From contig NZ_CP091430.1 of the NCBI RefSeq assembly GCF_024734895.1, positions 209,001-273,000 on the forward strand: a stretch of DNA of 64,000 nt, written 5' to 3'. Below the pieces are notes generated by a model, which did no database searches, had not been told where the DNA came from, and was given only the letters and a program-made list of their open reading frames with translations. Below, piece by piece: positions 25,171 to 33,752 of this stretch; within the stretch, counting starts at the first letter, position 1; each line of letters opens with the position of its first letter. The translations under genes were made by a program, and so were the position numbers. Source of the stretch: Paenibacillus spongiae. Its GTDB lineage: Bacteria > Bacillota > Bacilli > Paenibacillales > Paenibacillaceae.

Positions 25171-25208
25171 CATAAGAAAAAGCCCTTCGCGGAGGGCTTT
25201 TTCTTATG
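25171..25208. terminator. Bidirectional terminator between eutC and exoA
   Basis: A perfect 16-bp stem: CATAAGAAAAAGCCCT (25171-25186) with AGGGCTTTTTCTTATG (25193-25208), loop TCGCGG. It has A- and T-tracts on both sides, so it can stop both convergent genes. Confidence 0.9.
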
Positions 25209-25242
25209 CGCCAGAGAGAGTCTCCCGGCAAGACCGACAAGA

Positions 25243-26028
25243 CTATTCCGTTTGCCGCTCCGATTGAGGATCGGGATCGGCCATTTCCAGAACAACGGGA
25301 CAGTGGTCGCTGCCGGTGATATCGCAATCAATCCGCGCATCCGCCAATGAAGGGGCCAGTCTTGCGGAGGCGAGGAAATAATCGATGCGCCACCCGACAT
25401 TCCGCTCTCTTACCTTGGGCATATAAGACCACCAGGTATAGACATCCGTTTGATCCGGGTAGAAATGACGGTACGTATCGATAAATCCCGCATCGAGCAG
25501 CTGCGTCATCTTTTCCCGTTCCTCCAGCGTAAAGCCGGAGTTGTTCCGGTTGGATTTCGGATTTTTCAGGTCGATTTCGTGATGGGCCACGTTCAAGTCG
25601 CCGCATGCGATAACGGGTTTATGACGGTCCAGCTGCTGCAGATAGCTGCGGAAGCGGTCTTCCCACTCCAGCCGGAACGGAAGGCGGGACAAGTCCCTTC
25701 TGGCATTGGGAGTGTAGACGTTCACGAGATAAAAGCCGTCGAACTCCAGCGTAATAATCCGGCCTTCGGACTCTTGGTCTTCCTCTAGTCCGTATCGGAC
25801 CGAGAGGGGCTCTACCTTCGTGAAGACGGCCGTCCCGGAATAGCCCTTCTTCTCCGCGTAATTCCAATATTGATGGTAGTCCTCGCCGTATTCGAGGGTA
25901 ATTTGCCCTTCCTGCAGCTTGGTCTCCTGAATACAGAAGATATCCGCTTGCGTTTCGTTGAAGTAGTCGTTGAATCCTTTGTTGACGCATGCCCGCAGGC
26001 CGTTCACGTTCCATGATACCAGCTTCAT
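25243..26028 (-). CDS. exoA: Exodeoxyribonuclease III (AP endonuclease)
   Basis: 261 residues of the exonuclease III fold. Motifs are SWNVNGLRA, IFCIQETKLQ (metal-binding Glu), YTPNARRDL, CGDLNVAHHEIDLKNP, WRIDYFLAS and the catalytic GSDHCPV. It cuts DNA at abasic sites and trims 3' ends in base-excision repair. In Bacillus, ExoA contributes to spore DNA repair. RBS AAGGAGA. It is a single gene, convergent with eutC. Confidence 0.93.
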   Translation of the reverse strand: MKLVSWNVNGLRACVNKGFNDYFNETQADIFCIQETKLQEGQITLEYGEDYHQYWNYAEKKGYSGTAVFTKVEPLSVRYGLEEDQESEGRIITLEFDGFYLVNVYTPNARRDLSRLPFRLEWEDRFRSYLQQLDRHKPVIACGDLNVAHHEIDLKNPKSNRNNSGFTLEEREKMTQLLDAGFIDTYRHFYPDQTDVYTWWSYMPKVRERNVGWRIDYFLASARLAPSLADARIDCDITGSDHCPVVLEMADPDPQSERQTE

Positions 26029-26163
26029 TTCGTCAATCTCCTTGCTGCTCTTCTGTTATTTCTACTAGTTCCAGTGTAACATATCTTTATGGATCGGTTC
26101 GGGGTTTCAGCCGAAGTTAAGGCGTAATAATCCGGGCGCATGCGAGATAGGGGGAATTCCGTC

Positions 26164-27153
26164 GTGACAACGACCAACAGCAAGACGAAGTTCGTCAACC
26201 AAATTCCTACGGCTATGGATATGGGGCTGAGGGCAACGCTTACCATGCTGCGGGATTACATGAGCAGCATCCCTAACCGTTACCCGGCAAGGCCCATTCC
26301 CGTGAAGGAGTTCGGCTTTGACCCCATGCCTGACGCGGAACACAATCGGGTAACCTGGTTCGGCCATTCCGCATTCCTGCTCGAGATCGAAGGACAGCGG
26401 CTGCTCTTCGACCCCATGCTTGCCGATTCGCCGTCGCCGTTTCCCTTCTTCGGGGGCAAGAGGTACAGACGCATACTGCCAATTGATCGGGACCGGCTGC
26501 CGCGCGTCGATGCCATCGTCATGTCCCATGATCATTACGATCATCTGGATTATCGCTCGATTCGGGCATTAAAAGACAGGGTAGAGCGATTCATCGTCCC
26601 GCTTGGGGTGAGAAAGCGGCTGGTGAAATGGGGGATCGATCCGGCCAAGGTGACCGAACATGACTGGTGGAACGAAATCGAGCTTAATGGGTTGAAGCTG
26701 GCTTGCACGCCGGCAAGGCATTTCTCCGGGAGAGGCCTCTTCGACCGCAATTCGACGCTGTGGTGTTCCTGGGCGATAGCTGGGAAGAAGGCGAAGGTCT
26801 TCTACAGCGGGGATAGCGGGTATGGGCCGCATTTTCAAGAAATCGGGGACCGATACGGGCCCTTCGACTTAACGCTAATGGAATGCGGTCAATATGACGC
26901 GCGGTGGTCCTTCATTCATATGATGCCGGAGGAGACGGTGCAGGCCCATCTGGATGTCAAAGGGGGCTTGCTGATTCCTGTCCATTGGGGAGCCTTCACC
27001 TTGGCGTTCCATGAGTGGACGGACCCGATCGAACGGGTGACGAAGGCGGCGCAGAAACGGAAGGTCGATATCGCCACGCCTGCCATCGGGGAAACGGTTG
27101 TGATCGGATCGGGCGATTATCCTGCAGCTGCTTGGTGGAGACAGGGAACGTAA
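26164..27153 (+). CDS. Metallo-beta-lactamase-fold hydrolase, NAPE-PLD-like
   Basis: About 329 residues from GTG 26164, 9 nt after AGGGGG; ATG 26140 would place the ribosome site inside the gene. The metal motif is VMSHDHYDHLD, followed by the later histidines in CTPARHFSGRG, YSGDSGYG and PVHWGAF. The N-terminal lead (about 1-60) and the WFGHSAFLLEIEGQRLLFDPM block are typical of NAPE-PLD/UlaG-like hydrolases acting on phosphodiester-type lipids. The actual substrate is unknown. Confidence 0.8.
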   Translation: MTTTNSKTKFVNQIPTAMDMGLRATLTMLRDYMSSIPNRYPARPIPVKEFGFDPMPDAEHNRVTWFGHSAFLLEIEGQRLLFDPMLADSPSPFPFFGGKRYRRILPIDRDRLPRVDAIVMSHDHYDHLDYRSIRALKDRVERFIVPLGVRKRLVKWGIDPAKVTEHDWWNEIELNGLKLACTPARHFSGRGLFDRNSTLWCSWAIAGKKAKVFYSGDSGYGPHFQEIGDRYGPFDLTLMECGQYDARWSFIHMMPEETVQAHLDVKGGLLIPVHWGAFTLAFHEWTDPIERVTKAAQKRKVDIATPAIGETVVIGSGDYPAAAWWRQGT

Positions 27154-27349
27154 GGATAGATAGAAGCGCCAATACGTCGCGGTGCCTGCGTGCTTCGTCC
27201 GGGCAGCAGTCTGAGCGCGAATCAACTACGAGCAGAGCAGGAAGAATGATTTCTGGAGAAGCGCTTGCGGGCGCAGTTGTTCCCTGGTTTATACCTATAA
27301 TCAATCTGATTCAAAGAAAAGCCGGGGGAACAACAGCGACCGGAAGAAC

Positions 27350-27373
27350 ATTCTGCCTGCGCAGCGGGCGTGC
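27350..27373. repeat. Short hairpin repeat, second copy (first at 10791-10814)
   Basis: ATTCTGCC-T-GC-G-CAGCGGG-C-G-TGC differs from 10791-10814 at 4 of 24 positions, and the changes keep a 6-bp hairpin. The rest of the gap 27154-27378 shows nothing else. Confidence 0.3.
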
Positions 27374-27378
27374 TCCAA

Positions 27379-28620
27379 TCATTGGTTCGACTTATATACA
27401 TCCACGGCGATCATTAAGTGACCGTCAATCTGCACCAGCAGCCTTTTGCCTGATGGCGACCAAATCAGCGCGGATACGGGCATGCTGTCTGAAGTCATGG
27501 CGCTGACATGCTCCCCGTCGGCATCGCCGACAAAGATTTTCCCCTCTTGGAACGTACCGGAGGTGAAAGCCGTTCTGAGCCCGTCCGGAGAGAACGCTTC
27601 CTTTCTTTGAAATTCTCCATGCCACGCGTGCTTAGTGATGAGCTCTCCCTGCATGTTGAACATATACCGCTGCCCGTCCGTATGCGTTATGAACAGGCCG
27701 GCCTCCTCACTGAATATGCCGTCATAGTAGGAACTGAAATTCGCTTGGTCTGGAATTAGCGGCTTGCTTGTCTCCTGGACCAAGTCCATCAGGATCGGGT
27801 AAGAGTAATCTTGGCTTGCTCCTTCATTGAAGGCGACATCGACCAGCAGAATCTCTCCTTCCTTGGCCCAGCCTAGAATATCCCATTGCGGTTGGTCAGG
27901 GAACAATGTCGTAACCCGGCCGGTCTCCATGTCCACTTTACGCAGATTTCTCTCGATTCCGCTGCCATCCGCAAACCGCCTGCCGGTCTCCTCCAGAAAG
28001 ACGAATGATTTGCCGTCTTGCAGAAAATAAATTTCCGGCGTCATCCTCCCCGTGCTTTTGGCCCACTGTACGCTCTTCCCTGAAGCGGCGTTCTCGCCCC
28101 AGATGCCATCCGGACGGAACGTCATCGTCCAATCCCCATGCTTTTCTTGCGGGTATGCTGCCAGCTCGCCGGAATTCGCGTTCAGTTGTAAGGTTTGAGT
28201 TCTATTCTCATCTACCGTGACAGCGAACAACAATGCGTGATCCGATGGCCGGTACTTCAACAGACTCGGGGAGTAGGGCGTCTCCTTCTCCCACAGCGAC
28301 TTCTTCTCCTTGGTCCCGATGTTATATCGGTAAATCGTGTAGACATGCTGCATGCCATCCGCGCTATCCTCGCTGTCCAAATAAACCAATGTTTCGTCGT
28401 CGATCCATATCGGCTGGCTGTAAGAGGCTGTATCCAGGTAGAAGTCGGCGTTCCGGTCCAAGAAGGACTGCAGTTTCCCGTCCGCCAGCTTCATTGAGTC
28501 CGGGGCGGAAAGCTGTTGGATTTCCCCCGACGTGCCCGATACCGCTGGCGACTGCTGCTCAGACTCCTTGGAATCTTCGCAGGCGACTAACAACAAGAAC
28601 AAACAAAGTCCGAGTCTCAC
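27379..28620 (-). CDS. Secreted beta-propeller (TolB-like) lipoprotein
   Basis: About 413 residues from GTG 28620, which lies 6 nt after AGGAGA; the longer frame to 28650 has no spacing to its GGAGG. The short signal peptide ends in LLVAC, so it should be a membrane-anchored lipoprotein. The rest shows repeated propeller-blade patterns (TMTFRPDGIWGEN, FSPDGLRTAF, LIWSPSGKRLLVQIDG). No catalytic motif is seen. It may be a binding or scaffold protein of the cell surface. No operon partners. Confidence 0.6.
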   Translation of the reverse strand: MRLGLCLFLLLVACEDSKESEQQSPAVSGTSGEIQQLSAPDSMKLADGKLQSFLDRNADFYLDTASYSQPIWIDDETLVYLDSEDSADGMQHVYTIYRYNIGTKEKKSLWEKETPYSPSLLKYRPSDHALLFAVTVDENRTQTLQLNANSGELAAYPQEKHGDWTMTFRPDGIWGENAASGKSVQWAKSTGRMTPEIYFLQDGKSFVFLEETGRRFADGSGIERNLRKVDMETGRVTTLFPDQPQWDILGWAKEGEILLVDVAFNEGASQDYSYPILMDLVQETSKPLIPDQANFSSYYDGIFSEEAGLFITHTDGQRYMFNMQGELITKHAWHGEFQRKEAFSPDGLRTAFTSGTFQEGKIFVGDADGEHVSAMTSDSMPVSALIWSPSGKRLLVQIDGHLMIAVDVYKSNQ

Positions 28621-28773
28621 GAGGTTTCTCCTATGAAGCAAAGCGAACACCTCCAGTACATGTTATTACGATTAGACGCAAATACCGGGGAATAGTTGGG
28701 TGTTTCTGGATATAAATTGAGCGGCTCTTTCCCTTGGGGCGGCTCGTCAGTCCTGTGATCAGCCCCTTCGAGT

Positions 28774-28862
28774 TGTAACGGTAAAGCCGGCGTTACAGCC
28801 GGACTGCAGCCGTGGCGCCCCAGCCGTAAGTCCCGTTTTGGGCGTTGCAGGGGCAGCGGACG
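28774..28862. repeat. GC-rich intergenic element, copy B (compare 1860-1990)
   Basis: TGTAACG (28774-28780) pairs with CGTTACA (28791-28797). CGTAAGTCCCGTTTTGGGCG (28825-28844) and GTTGCAG follow. The order of elements matches the region at 1860-1990. The gap 28621-29014 otherwise has AT-rich promoter-like DNA near 28920-28990. Confidence 0.35.
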
Positions 28863-29014
28863 GGTGAAAGAATCCTCGCCGGAGGCTATCCCCAAACAGC
28901 CGACTCCATACTAAAAATTATTTCATTTTGCAGTGACTTTTGTTATAGAATTTTAAAAAAGTTTGTGTTATGGTGACTTCGTAAATTAAAATCTTACATT
29001 AGTTGGAGAGTCCT

Positions 29015-29869
29015 ATGGCAGTTAAAAGGCAAAGTGCAGTCATTTCCATCCTGCTGGATAAAGCGTCCCTGAAGGCGGTTGACTTGCTGGTCGAGTCGGG
29101 CTTGGAGACCAACCGTTCGAAGGCCGTCACCCATTTTATTAACGTTGGGGTTCAATCGTCGGAAGAGCTGCTCAGAAGAGCGCAGGAGCTTGCGGACAAC
29201 GTGCATCAATTGAGACGCGACATGGTTGAAGCGGTAAGAGCTGAAGATTTGGACAAAATCACATCGCTGGTCAGTTCGGATATGGCTCTCGTTAACGCAA
29301 GAGCAGGGAACGGAGAGACCGCCGTATTGATGTCGGCTTACTATCGTGCGAATGAAATTCGGAAGCTGCTCATCGATAACGGCGCGGAATTGAGCATCTT
29401 TGAAGCTGCGGCAGTCGGCAATACGAACCGGGTGAAGGAGCTGCTTGAGCGGTCCCCGGGACTTCACCTGAATTACAGCGTAGATGGGTTTACCCCGTTA
29501 GGGCTTGCCTCTTATTTCGGGCATGAAGATACGGTGAGGCTGCTGCTGGATTATGGCGCTGACGTGAATGCCCGGAGCAAGGACGGCAACTTTAACTATA
29601 TGGCCATTCATTCCGCCATTGCCAGCAACTACGAGCATGTCGTTAGAACGCTGCTGGAAAGCGGCGCGGATATAAACGCCAGATGTGAAGGGAAGTGGCG
29701 TCCCGGGTATACTCCGCTGCACGTCGCGGGACATTTCGGCCGGGAAGCGATCCTGACGCTGCTGCTGCAGCATGGCGCGAATAAATCCGATGTGACCGAT
29801 TATGGCGCTACCCCGCATGCGGTAGCGGTGATGCAGGATCACCCGGAAGCGGCTGCTCTTCTTGAATAA
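29015..29869 (+). CDS. RHH-like N-terminal domain fused to ankyrin repeats
   Basis: 284 residues from ATG 29015 (GGAGAG just upstream; TTG 29003 would add four residues). Residues about 7-45 (SVIS-type strand ISILLDK, then LVESGLETNRSKAVTHFINVGV) resemble a ribbon-helix-helix domain. A helix (about 48-70) links to ankyrin repeats from about residue 78 to the end, with at least five units such as GFTPLGLASYFGHEDTVRLL and GYTPLHVAGHFGREAILTLL. Ankyrin repeats bind proteins; the RHH part suggests dimerisation or DNA binding. This looks like a regulator whose activity depends on a protein partner, but that is inference. Confidence 0.7.
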   Translation: MAVKRQSAVISILLDKASLKAVDLLVESGLETNRSKAVTHFINVGVQSSEELLRRAQELADNVHQLRRDMVEAVRAEDLDKITSLVSSDMALVNARAGNGETAVLMSAYYRANEIRKLLIDNGAELSIFEAAAVGNTNRVKELLERSPGLHLNYSVDGFTPLGLASYFGHEDTVRLLLDYGADVNARSKDGNFNYMAIHSAIASNYEHVVRTLLESGADINARCEGKWRPGYTPLHVAGHFGREAILTLLLQHGANKSDVTDYGATPHAVAVMQDHPEAAALLE

Positions 29870-29940
29870 TCAGGCTGGCGTATGGCAATCATTGAAGATG
29901 CTTGCACGGTAACTCACTGCAAACAGCGTGCGCATAGAAC

Positions 29941-29975
29941 GAGGCTGCCCCGATCACAAGTATCGGAGCAGCCTC
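29941..29975. terminator. Bidirectional terminator
   Basis: GAGGCTGC-c-CCGAT (29941-29954) pairs with ATCGG-a-GCAGCCTC (29962-29975). It lies between convergent genes. Confidence 0.75.
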
Positions 29976-29990
29976 TTCACGTAATAAGGA

Positions 29991-30857
29991 TTAATAGAAA
30001 TAAATATCGGTCAGCTTGTAGCCGTCGCCGTTATTATAGAACGAGAATTTCACGTTGAAGTAGAAATAATACTTGGAACCGGTATCGGATGTAAGGGTAT
30101 AGCTGACATAGACGCCCTTGCCTTCGGCGGACCCGGAGGAATACTCCGGATTGAAGCTGCCGCTATCGAGTTTCTTCTGGGCAGCTGCGATTACGCCGTC
30201 GATGAGATCCTGCTTGTTGGCTTTACGGTAGCCTTCGATACTGTCGCTGACATACTCGAACTTCTTATTTGCATCGGTGATGAGCGGCATATCGGTGTAA
30301 TATTTATCGGTGAACGCTTTGAGCTTCGCCGTATCGCCTGTCTTGATCGCATTCAGGTAGTACGTCAACGCCGTCTTCGCAACCGGCTTCATCTCCTTGA
30401 ATACGTCGCCTGCGGATGTGCCGGAAGCAAAGGTATTCTTAACGCCTGCGATCGGCGCTTGTTTATCGTCGTCATCATCATCGTTGCTGTTATTGTTGCT
30501 GTTGTTATCGTCGTCGGAGTTATCCTTGTTCGGGATGCCGGCGTTCGGATCGACGCTGCTCCCGCTGCCGGAAGAAATGAACACCGTCGAGGAGGCGCCG
30601 TCCCATTTGATCGATCCGCCCATGGCTTCGGCAACCGGCTTCGCGGGCACATAAGTATGGCCTTCATAGACGATCGGCGTAAGCGTATCTTTGCCATCCT
30701 TCAGGACAACCTTCTGTCCGTCTACCTTGATGCTGATTTTGGAGTTCTGATAGGCGGTAATTTTCTTCAGGTAGCTGTCTGCGAATACCCCGCAAGTAAA
30801 AGCGAATGAAACCGAAAGTACAAGACCTGCTGCAAGAACCGATTTTTTCATTTTCAT
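29991..30857 (-). CDS. Secreted stalk-domain (copper amine oxidase N-like) protein
   Basis: About 288 residues. A Sec signal peptide (MKKSVLAAGLVLSVSFAFTC) ends near ADSYLKK. Residues about 35-100 fit the copper amine oxidase N-terminal/stalk domain (IKVDGQKVVLKDGKDTLTPI, TYVPAKPVAEAMGG, STVFISSG), a wall-associated module common in Paenibacillaceae. An Asn/Asp-rich linker (NNSNNNSNDDDDDD) follows, then a mixed domain ending in aromatic KYYFYFNVKFSFYNN and KLTDIYFY. No enzyme motif is seen. ATG 30857 was preferred; GGGGG lies 12 nt before it. Confidence 0.65.
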   Translation of the reverse strand: MKMKKSVLAAGLVLSVSFAFTCGVFADSYLKKITAYQNSKISIKVDGQKVVLKDGKDTLTPIVYEGHTYVPAKPVAEAMGGSIKWDGASSTVFISSGSGSSVDPNAGIPNKDNSDDDNNSNNNSNDDDDDDKQAPIAGVKNTFASGTSAGDVFKEMKPVAKTALTYYLNAIKTGDTAKLKAFTDKYYTDMPLITDANKKFEYVSDSIEGYRKANKQDLIDGVIAAAQKKLDSGSFNPEYSSGSAEGKGVYVSYTLTSDTGSKYYFYFNVKFSFYNNGDGYKLTDIYFY

Positions 30858-31039
30858 CGTGTGCAAAAACCCCCAGAATTTGTCGAATAAACAGATCAGG
30901 TCAATGTTACTAGGATATTATGGTAAATACAACTAAAAATTTTATAAATAATAGAGATGATTTTCTAAATAATATTGCAAAATATATAAGAATAGACGGT
31001 TGCAAAAAAATGCAATGAATCAAGCACGCCCCCGGTACG

Positions 31040-31068
31040 TTGAGAGGCTTCCTGGTATCGTTTATACT
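31040..31068 (+). promoter_or_regulatory. Promoter of the two-component genes
   Basis: TTGAGA (31040-31045), 17-nt spacer, TATACT (31063-31068). The gap 30858-31039 is AT-rich with no gene seen. Confidence 0.5.
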
Positions 31069-31116
31069 TTCAAGTAGTTCTTCGAATGAACGAGACTCTC
31101 CTGAAGGAGAATGCGA

Positions 31117-31818
31117 ATGTTCAAAATATTGCTGGTTGAGGATGATAAACAGCTTGTCAGCCTGCTGGTCGGGCATCTGCATAAATTCGGCTATGAGGCG
31201 CAGGCCGTTACCGATTTCGACAAGGTGCGCAAGCAATTCGAGCTGTTCTCGCCCCACCTCGTCCTGATGGACGTTAATTTGCCTAAATATGACGGATACT
31301 ACTGGTGCCGCCAAATCCGCAATCTATCGACCTGTCCGATCTTGTTCATTTCTGCGCGGGAGGGCAAGATGGACCAGGTGATGGCGCTGGAGAACGGGGC
31401 GGACGATTACATCACGAAGCCGTTCGATTACGAGATTGCAATGGCCAAAATAAAAAGCCAGCTTCGCCGCGCGTACGGTACTTACGCCGGGTCGTCGAAC
31501 GAGCGGACGGTCAGCGTCGAAGGGTTGACGTTTGATGTCGAACGGCTGGCCCTCTCCTGGAACGGCGAAACCGTCGAGCTGAGTCACACCGAGGCCAAAA
31601 TCGTCGACGAGCTGCTCAAAAAATCCGGCATGCTCGTTAGCCGCGACCGGCTGCTCGAGAAAATTTGGGACGATCAAGCCTTCGTCGACGATAATACGCT
31701 TAACGTATATGTGAATCGCGTCCGCAAGAAACTGACGCAGCTCGGCATCCACGACTCGCTCCAGACGATCCGCGGGCAGGGATACCGGCTGTATCCGAAT
31801 TGGGGGAAGGCATTATGA
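31117..31818 (+). CDS. BceR-type response regulator
   Basis: 233 residues from ATG 31117, 7 nt after AAGGAG (ATG 31111 is too close). The receiver domain has the acidic pair EDD, the phosphorylated Asp52 in LVLMDVNLP and the lysine in YITKPFDY. An OmpR-type winged helix fills about residues 128-230 (LSHTEAKIVDELLKKSG, TLNVYVNRVRKKL, IRGQGYRL). It pairs with the following kinase (ATGA overlap) and, as in Bce systems, should activate the downstream ABC transporter. Confidence 0.88.
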   Translation: MFKILLVEDDKQLVSLLVGHLHKFGYEAQAVTDFDKVRKQFELFSPHLVLMDVNLPKYDGYYWCRQIRNLSTCPILFISAREGKMDQVMALENGADDYITKPFDYEIAMAKIKSQLRRAYGTYAGSSNERTVSVEGLTFDVERLALSWNGETVELSHTEAKIVDELLKKSGMLVSRDRLLEKIWDDQAFVDDNTLNVYVNRVRKKLTQLGIHDSLQTIRGQGYRLYPNWGKAL

Positions 31819-32786
31819 AGCTGTTCCTGCGCGATCAATCGCCTCTAATCGCCGTCTATCTTGCGCAGCTGCTGGTCATTACGTACATCTACAGGCTGGA
31901 TGGCTACCGCAATACGGCGATCAGCTTATATGCAGGGCTGTTGAGCGGCTGCCTCCTTGTCGGTTATCTGGCCTATCGATATATAACGAACCGCGCATTC
32001 TATAACCGGCTGGAGGAGCCGCTCGCCTCGATGGAGGAGTTCACGGGCGGGACGCAAAGCACGCCGCTTGCGGAAAGCCTGCAGCAGCTGCTCAAGAGCC
32101 AGCTTCGTCACTATAAGACGGAGCTGAACCAATACAAGCATAAAATAGAAACCCAGATCCACTTCATCAATCAATGGGTTCATCAGATGAAGACGCCGCT
32201 ATCGGTCATCTACCTTATGGTCCAAGACGAGGACGAGCCCCGCTTCACCGCAATCGGCGATGAAGTCGACCGTCTGAAGAAAGGGTTGGAGACCGTCCTG
32301 TATACGGCCCGCCTGGATACGTTCGAACACGATTTCCATGTCGAAGCCCTCGATCTGGAAGCCGTCGTCCGCTCCGTTACTTCCCACCAGAAGCGGCTGT
32401 TCATCCGGAAGCGCGTTTTTCCGGTCATTCGGATGGAGGGTGCCATGACGGTGCATTCCGATGAGAAATGGCTGTCCTTCGTCCTGACGCAGCTGATAAC
32501 CAACGCTGTACGGTACACGGTTCGCGAGAACCGCCACATTCATTTTCATGGCTCCAGCCGCGGACCGGATACGGTTCTGGAAATCCGCGACGAGGGTGTC
32601 GGGATTCCGGCGAGCGACTTGCCGCGTGTCTTCGACGCCTACTTCACAGGCGAGAATGGGCGAAGCTTTCAAGAATCGACGGGGATGGGCTTGTACCTGG
32701 CGAAACAAATTTGCGGCAAGCTCGGACATCGCATAGAACTGGAGTCGGCGGCAGGGGAAGGCACGGTCGTGCGGATCCTGTTCTGA
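31815..32786 (+). CDS. BceS-type intramembrane-sensing histidine kinase
   Basis: About 323 residues. Two membrane helices with almost no outside loop (about 10-28 and 35-57) are the mark of intramembrane-sensing kinases. The H-box is FINQWVHQMKTPLSVIYL, the N-box LITNAVRYT, and the G-boxes RDEGVGIP and GMGLYLAK. Such kinases do not see the antibiotic themselves but read the conformation of the partner ABC permease. RBS GGGGGAAGG; its start overlaps the regulator stop. Confidence 0.88.
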   Translation: MKLFLRDQSPLIAVYLAQLLVITYIYRLDGYRNTAISLYAGLLSGCLLVGYLAYRYITNRAFYNRLEEPLASMEEFTGGTQSTPLAESLQQLLKSQLRHYKTELNQYKHKIETQIHFINQWVHQMKTPLSVIYLMVQDEDEPRFTAIGDEVDRLKKGLETVLYTARLDTFEHDFHVEALDLEAVVRSVTSHQKRLFIRKRVFPVIRMEGAMTVHSDEKWLSFVLTQLITNAVRYTVRENRHIHFHGSSRGPDTVLEIRDEGVGIPASDLPRVFDAYFTGENGRSFQESTGMGLYLAKQICGKLGHRIELESAAGEGTVVRILF

Positions 32787-32877
32787 CCAAGGCAGAACCC
32801 GCATGCCAACAAAGTTTTCTACTGCAGGACTAGAGCAGTTGCCGTTACGATAATGAACCCGTCAGATCATGCAAGGC

Positions 32878-32904
32878 TGTAAGATTACAATTGTGTAAGA
32901 TACA
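32878..32904. promoter_or_regulatory. Tandem BceR-like operator
   Basis: TGTAA-GA-TTACA (32878-32889) is a perfect inverted repeat; TGTAAGATACA (32894-32904) is a shortened second copy 16 bp later. They lie about 40-60 bp before the -10 box of the ABC genes, as expected for an activator of BceR type. Confidence 0.55.
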
Positions 32905-32942
32905 GTAAGGTTTAACCATAGCAAGGCGTCAGCGGTCTTGAC

Positions 32943-32948
32943 TATAAT
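32943..32948 (+). promoter_or_regulatory. -10 box of the ABC transporter promoter
   Basis: TATAAT is perfect, but no good -35 hexamer lies 16-18 bp upstream. That pattern fits an activator-dependent promoter. A 6-bp inverted repeat (TGTAAC 32948-32953, GTTACA 32975-32980) then brackets the AAGGGAG ribosome site. Confidence 0.5.
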
Positions 32949-32972
32949 GTAACGTGAAGATGTGTAAGGGAG

Positions 32973-33752
32973 TTGTTACACCTGACAATTCTGGATGTCA
33001 TCGATTTATCCAAAATATACGAAGGCAAGCTGTCTTACAAAGCGCTGGATAATATTCGATTCGCCATCGAACGGGGAGAATTCGTCGGCATCATGGGGCC
33101 GTCCGGAAGCGGGAAGACGACGCTGCTCAATGTCATCGCGACGATCGACGAGCCGACATCCGGCGAGATCATGGTCAATGGCAGCAATCCGCATCGTCTG
33201 AGCCAACAAGAGATGGCCTTGTTCCGCCGGCATGAGCTGGGTTTCGTGTTTCAGCACTTCAATCTGCTGGATACGCTGACGGTGGAGGAGAATATCGTCA
33301 TGCCGTTAACGCTCGACGGCGTATCGGTGAAGGAGATGGAACGCCGGCTGGAGGACGTGACGGACAGGCTTGGCATCGGGGATATCCGGCGGAAGCGGAC
33401 GTATGAAATTTCCGGCGGCCAAATGCAACGCACCGCGATCGCCCGGGCGATCATCCACAAGCCCGCATTGATATTGGCGGACGAACCGACCGGGAATTTG
33501 GATTCCAAGGCGTCGAACGATGTGATGGAAATGCTGGCGGCCATCAATGAGCAGATGGGAACGACGACGCTTATGGTTACGCATGATGCAGTGGCGGCCA
33601 GCTTCTGCCATCGTGTAATTTTTATCAAGGACGGCAAGTTCTATAACGAAATATACAGGGGCAACAGCCGGCAAACCTTTTTCCAGAAGATCATCGATAT
33701 GCTGTCCCTGTTAGGGGGAAGAGGACTTGACCTTTCGCCAGTTCGTTTATAG
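32973..33752 (+). CDS. BceA-type ABC transporter ATPase
   Basis: 259 residues at most. Motifs are GPSGSGKTT (Walker A), FQHFNLL (Q-loop), ISGGQMQRTAIARA (signature) and LILADEPTGNLD (Walker B), with His in VTHD. The start is uncertain: TTG 32973 is only 2 nt from AAGGGAG, while CTG 32982 has 9-nt spacing and fits the usual BceA N-terminus. It powers the permease encoded next, which overlaps it. Such pairs remove bacitracin, nisin or similar peptides from lipid-linked cell-wall precursors. Confidence 0.88.
   Translation: MLHLTILDVIDLSKIYEGKLSYKALDNIRFAIERGEFVGIMGPSGSGKTTLLNVIATIDEPTSGEIMVNGSNPHRLSQQEMALFRRHELGFVFQHFNLLDTLTVEENIVMPLTLDGVSVKEMERRLEDVTDRLGIGDIRRKRTYEISGGQMQRTAIARAIIHKPALILADEPTGNLDSKASNDVMEMLAAINEQMGTTTLMVTHDAVAASFCHRVIFIKDGKFYNEIYRGNSRQTFFQKIIDMLSLLGGRGLDLSPVRL

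Noticed and set aside
30459..30545. Simple-sequence run as a possible repeat element
   Set aside because: It encodes the Asn/Asp-rich linker of the stalk-domain protein on the minus strand, a protein-level low-complexity region.
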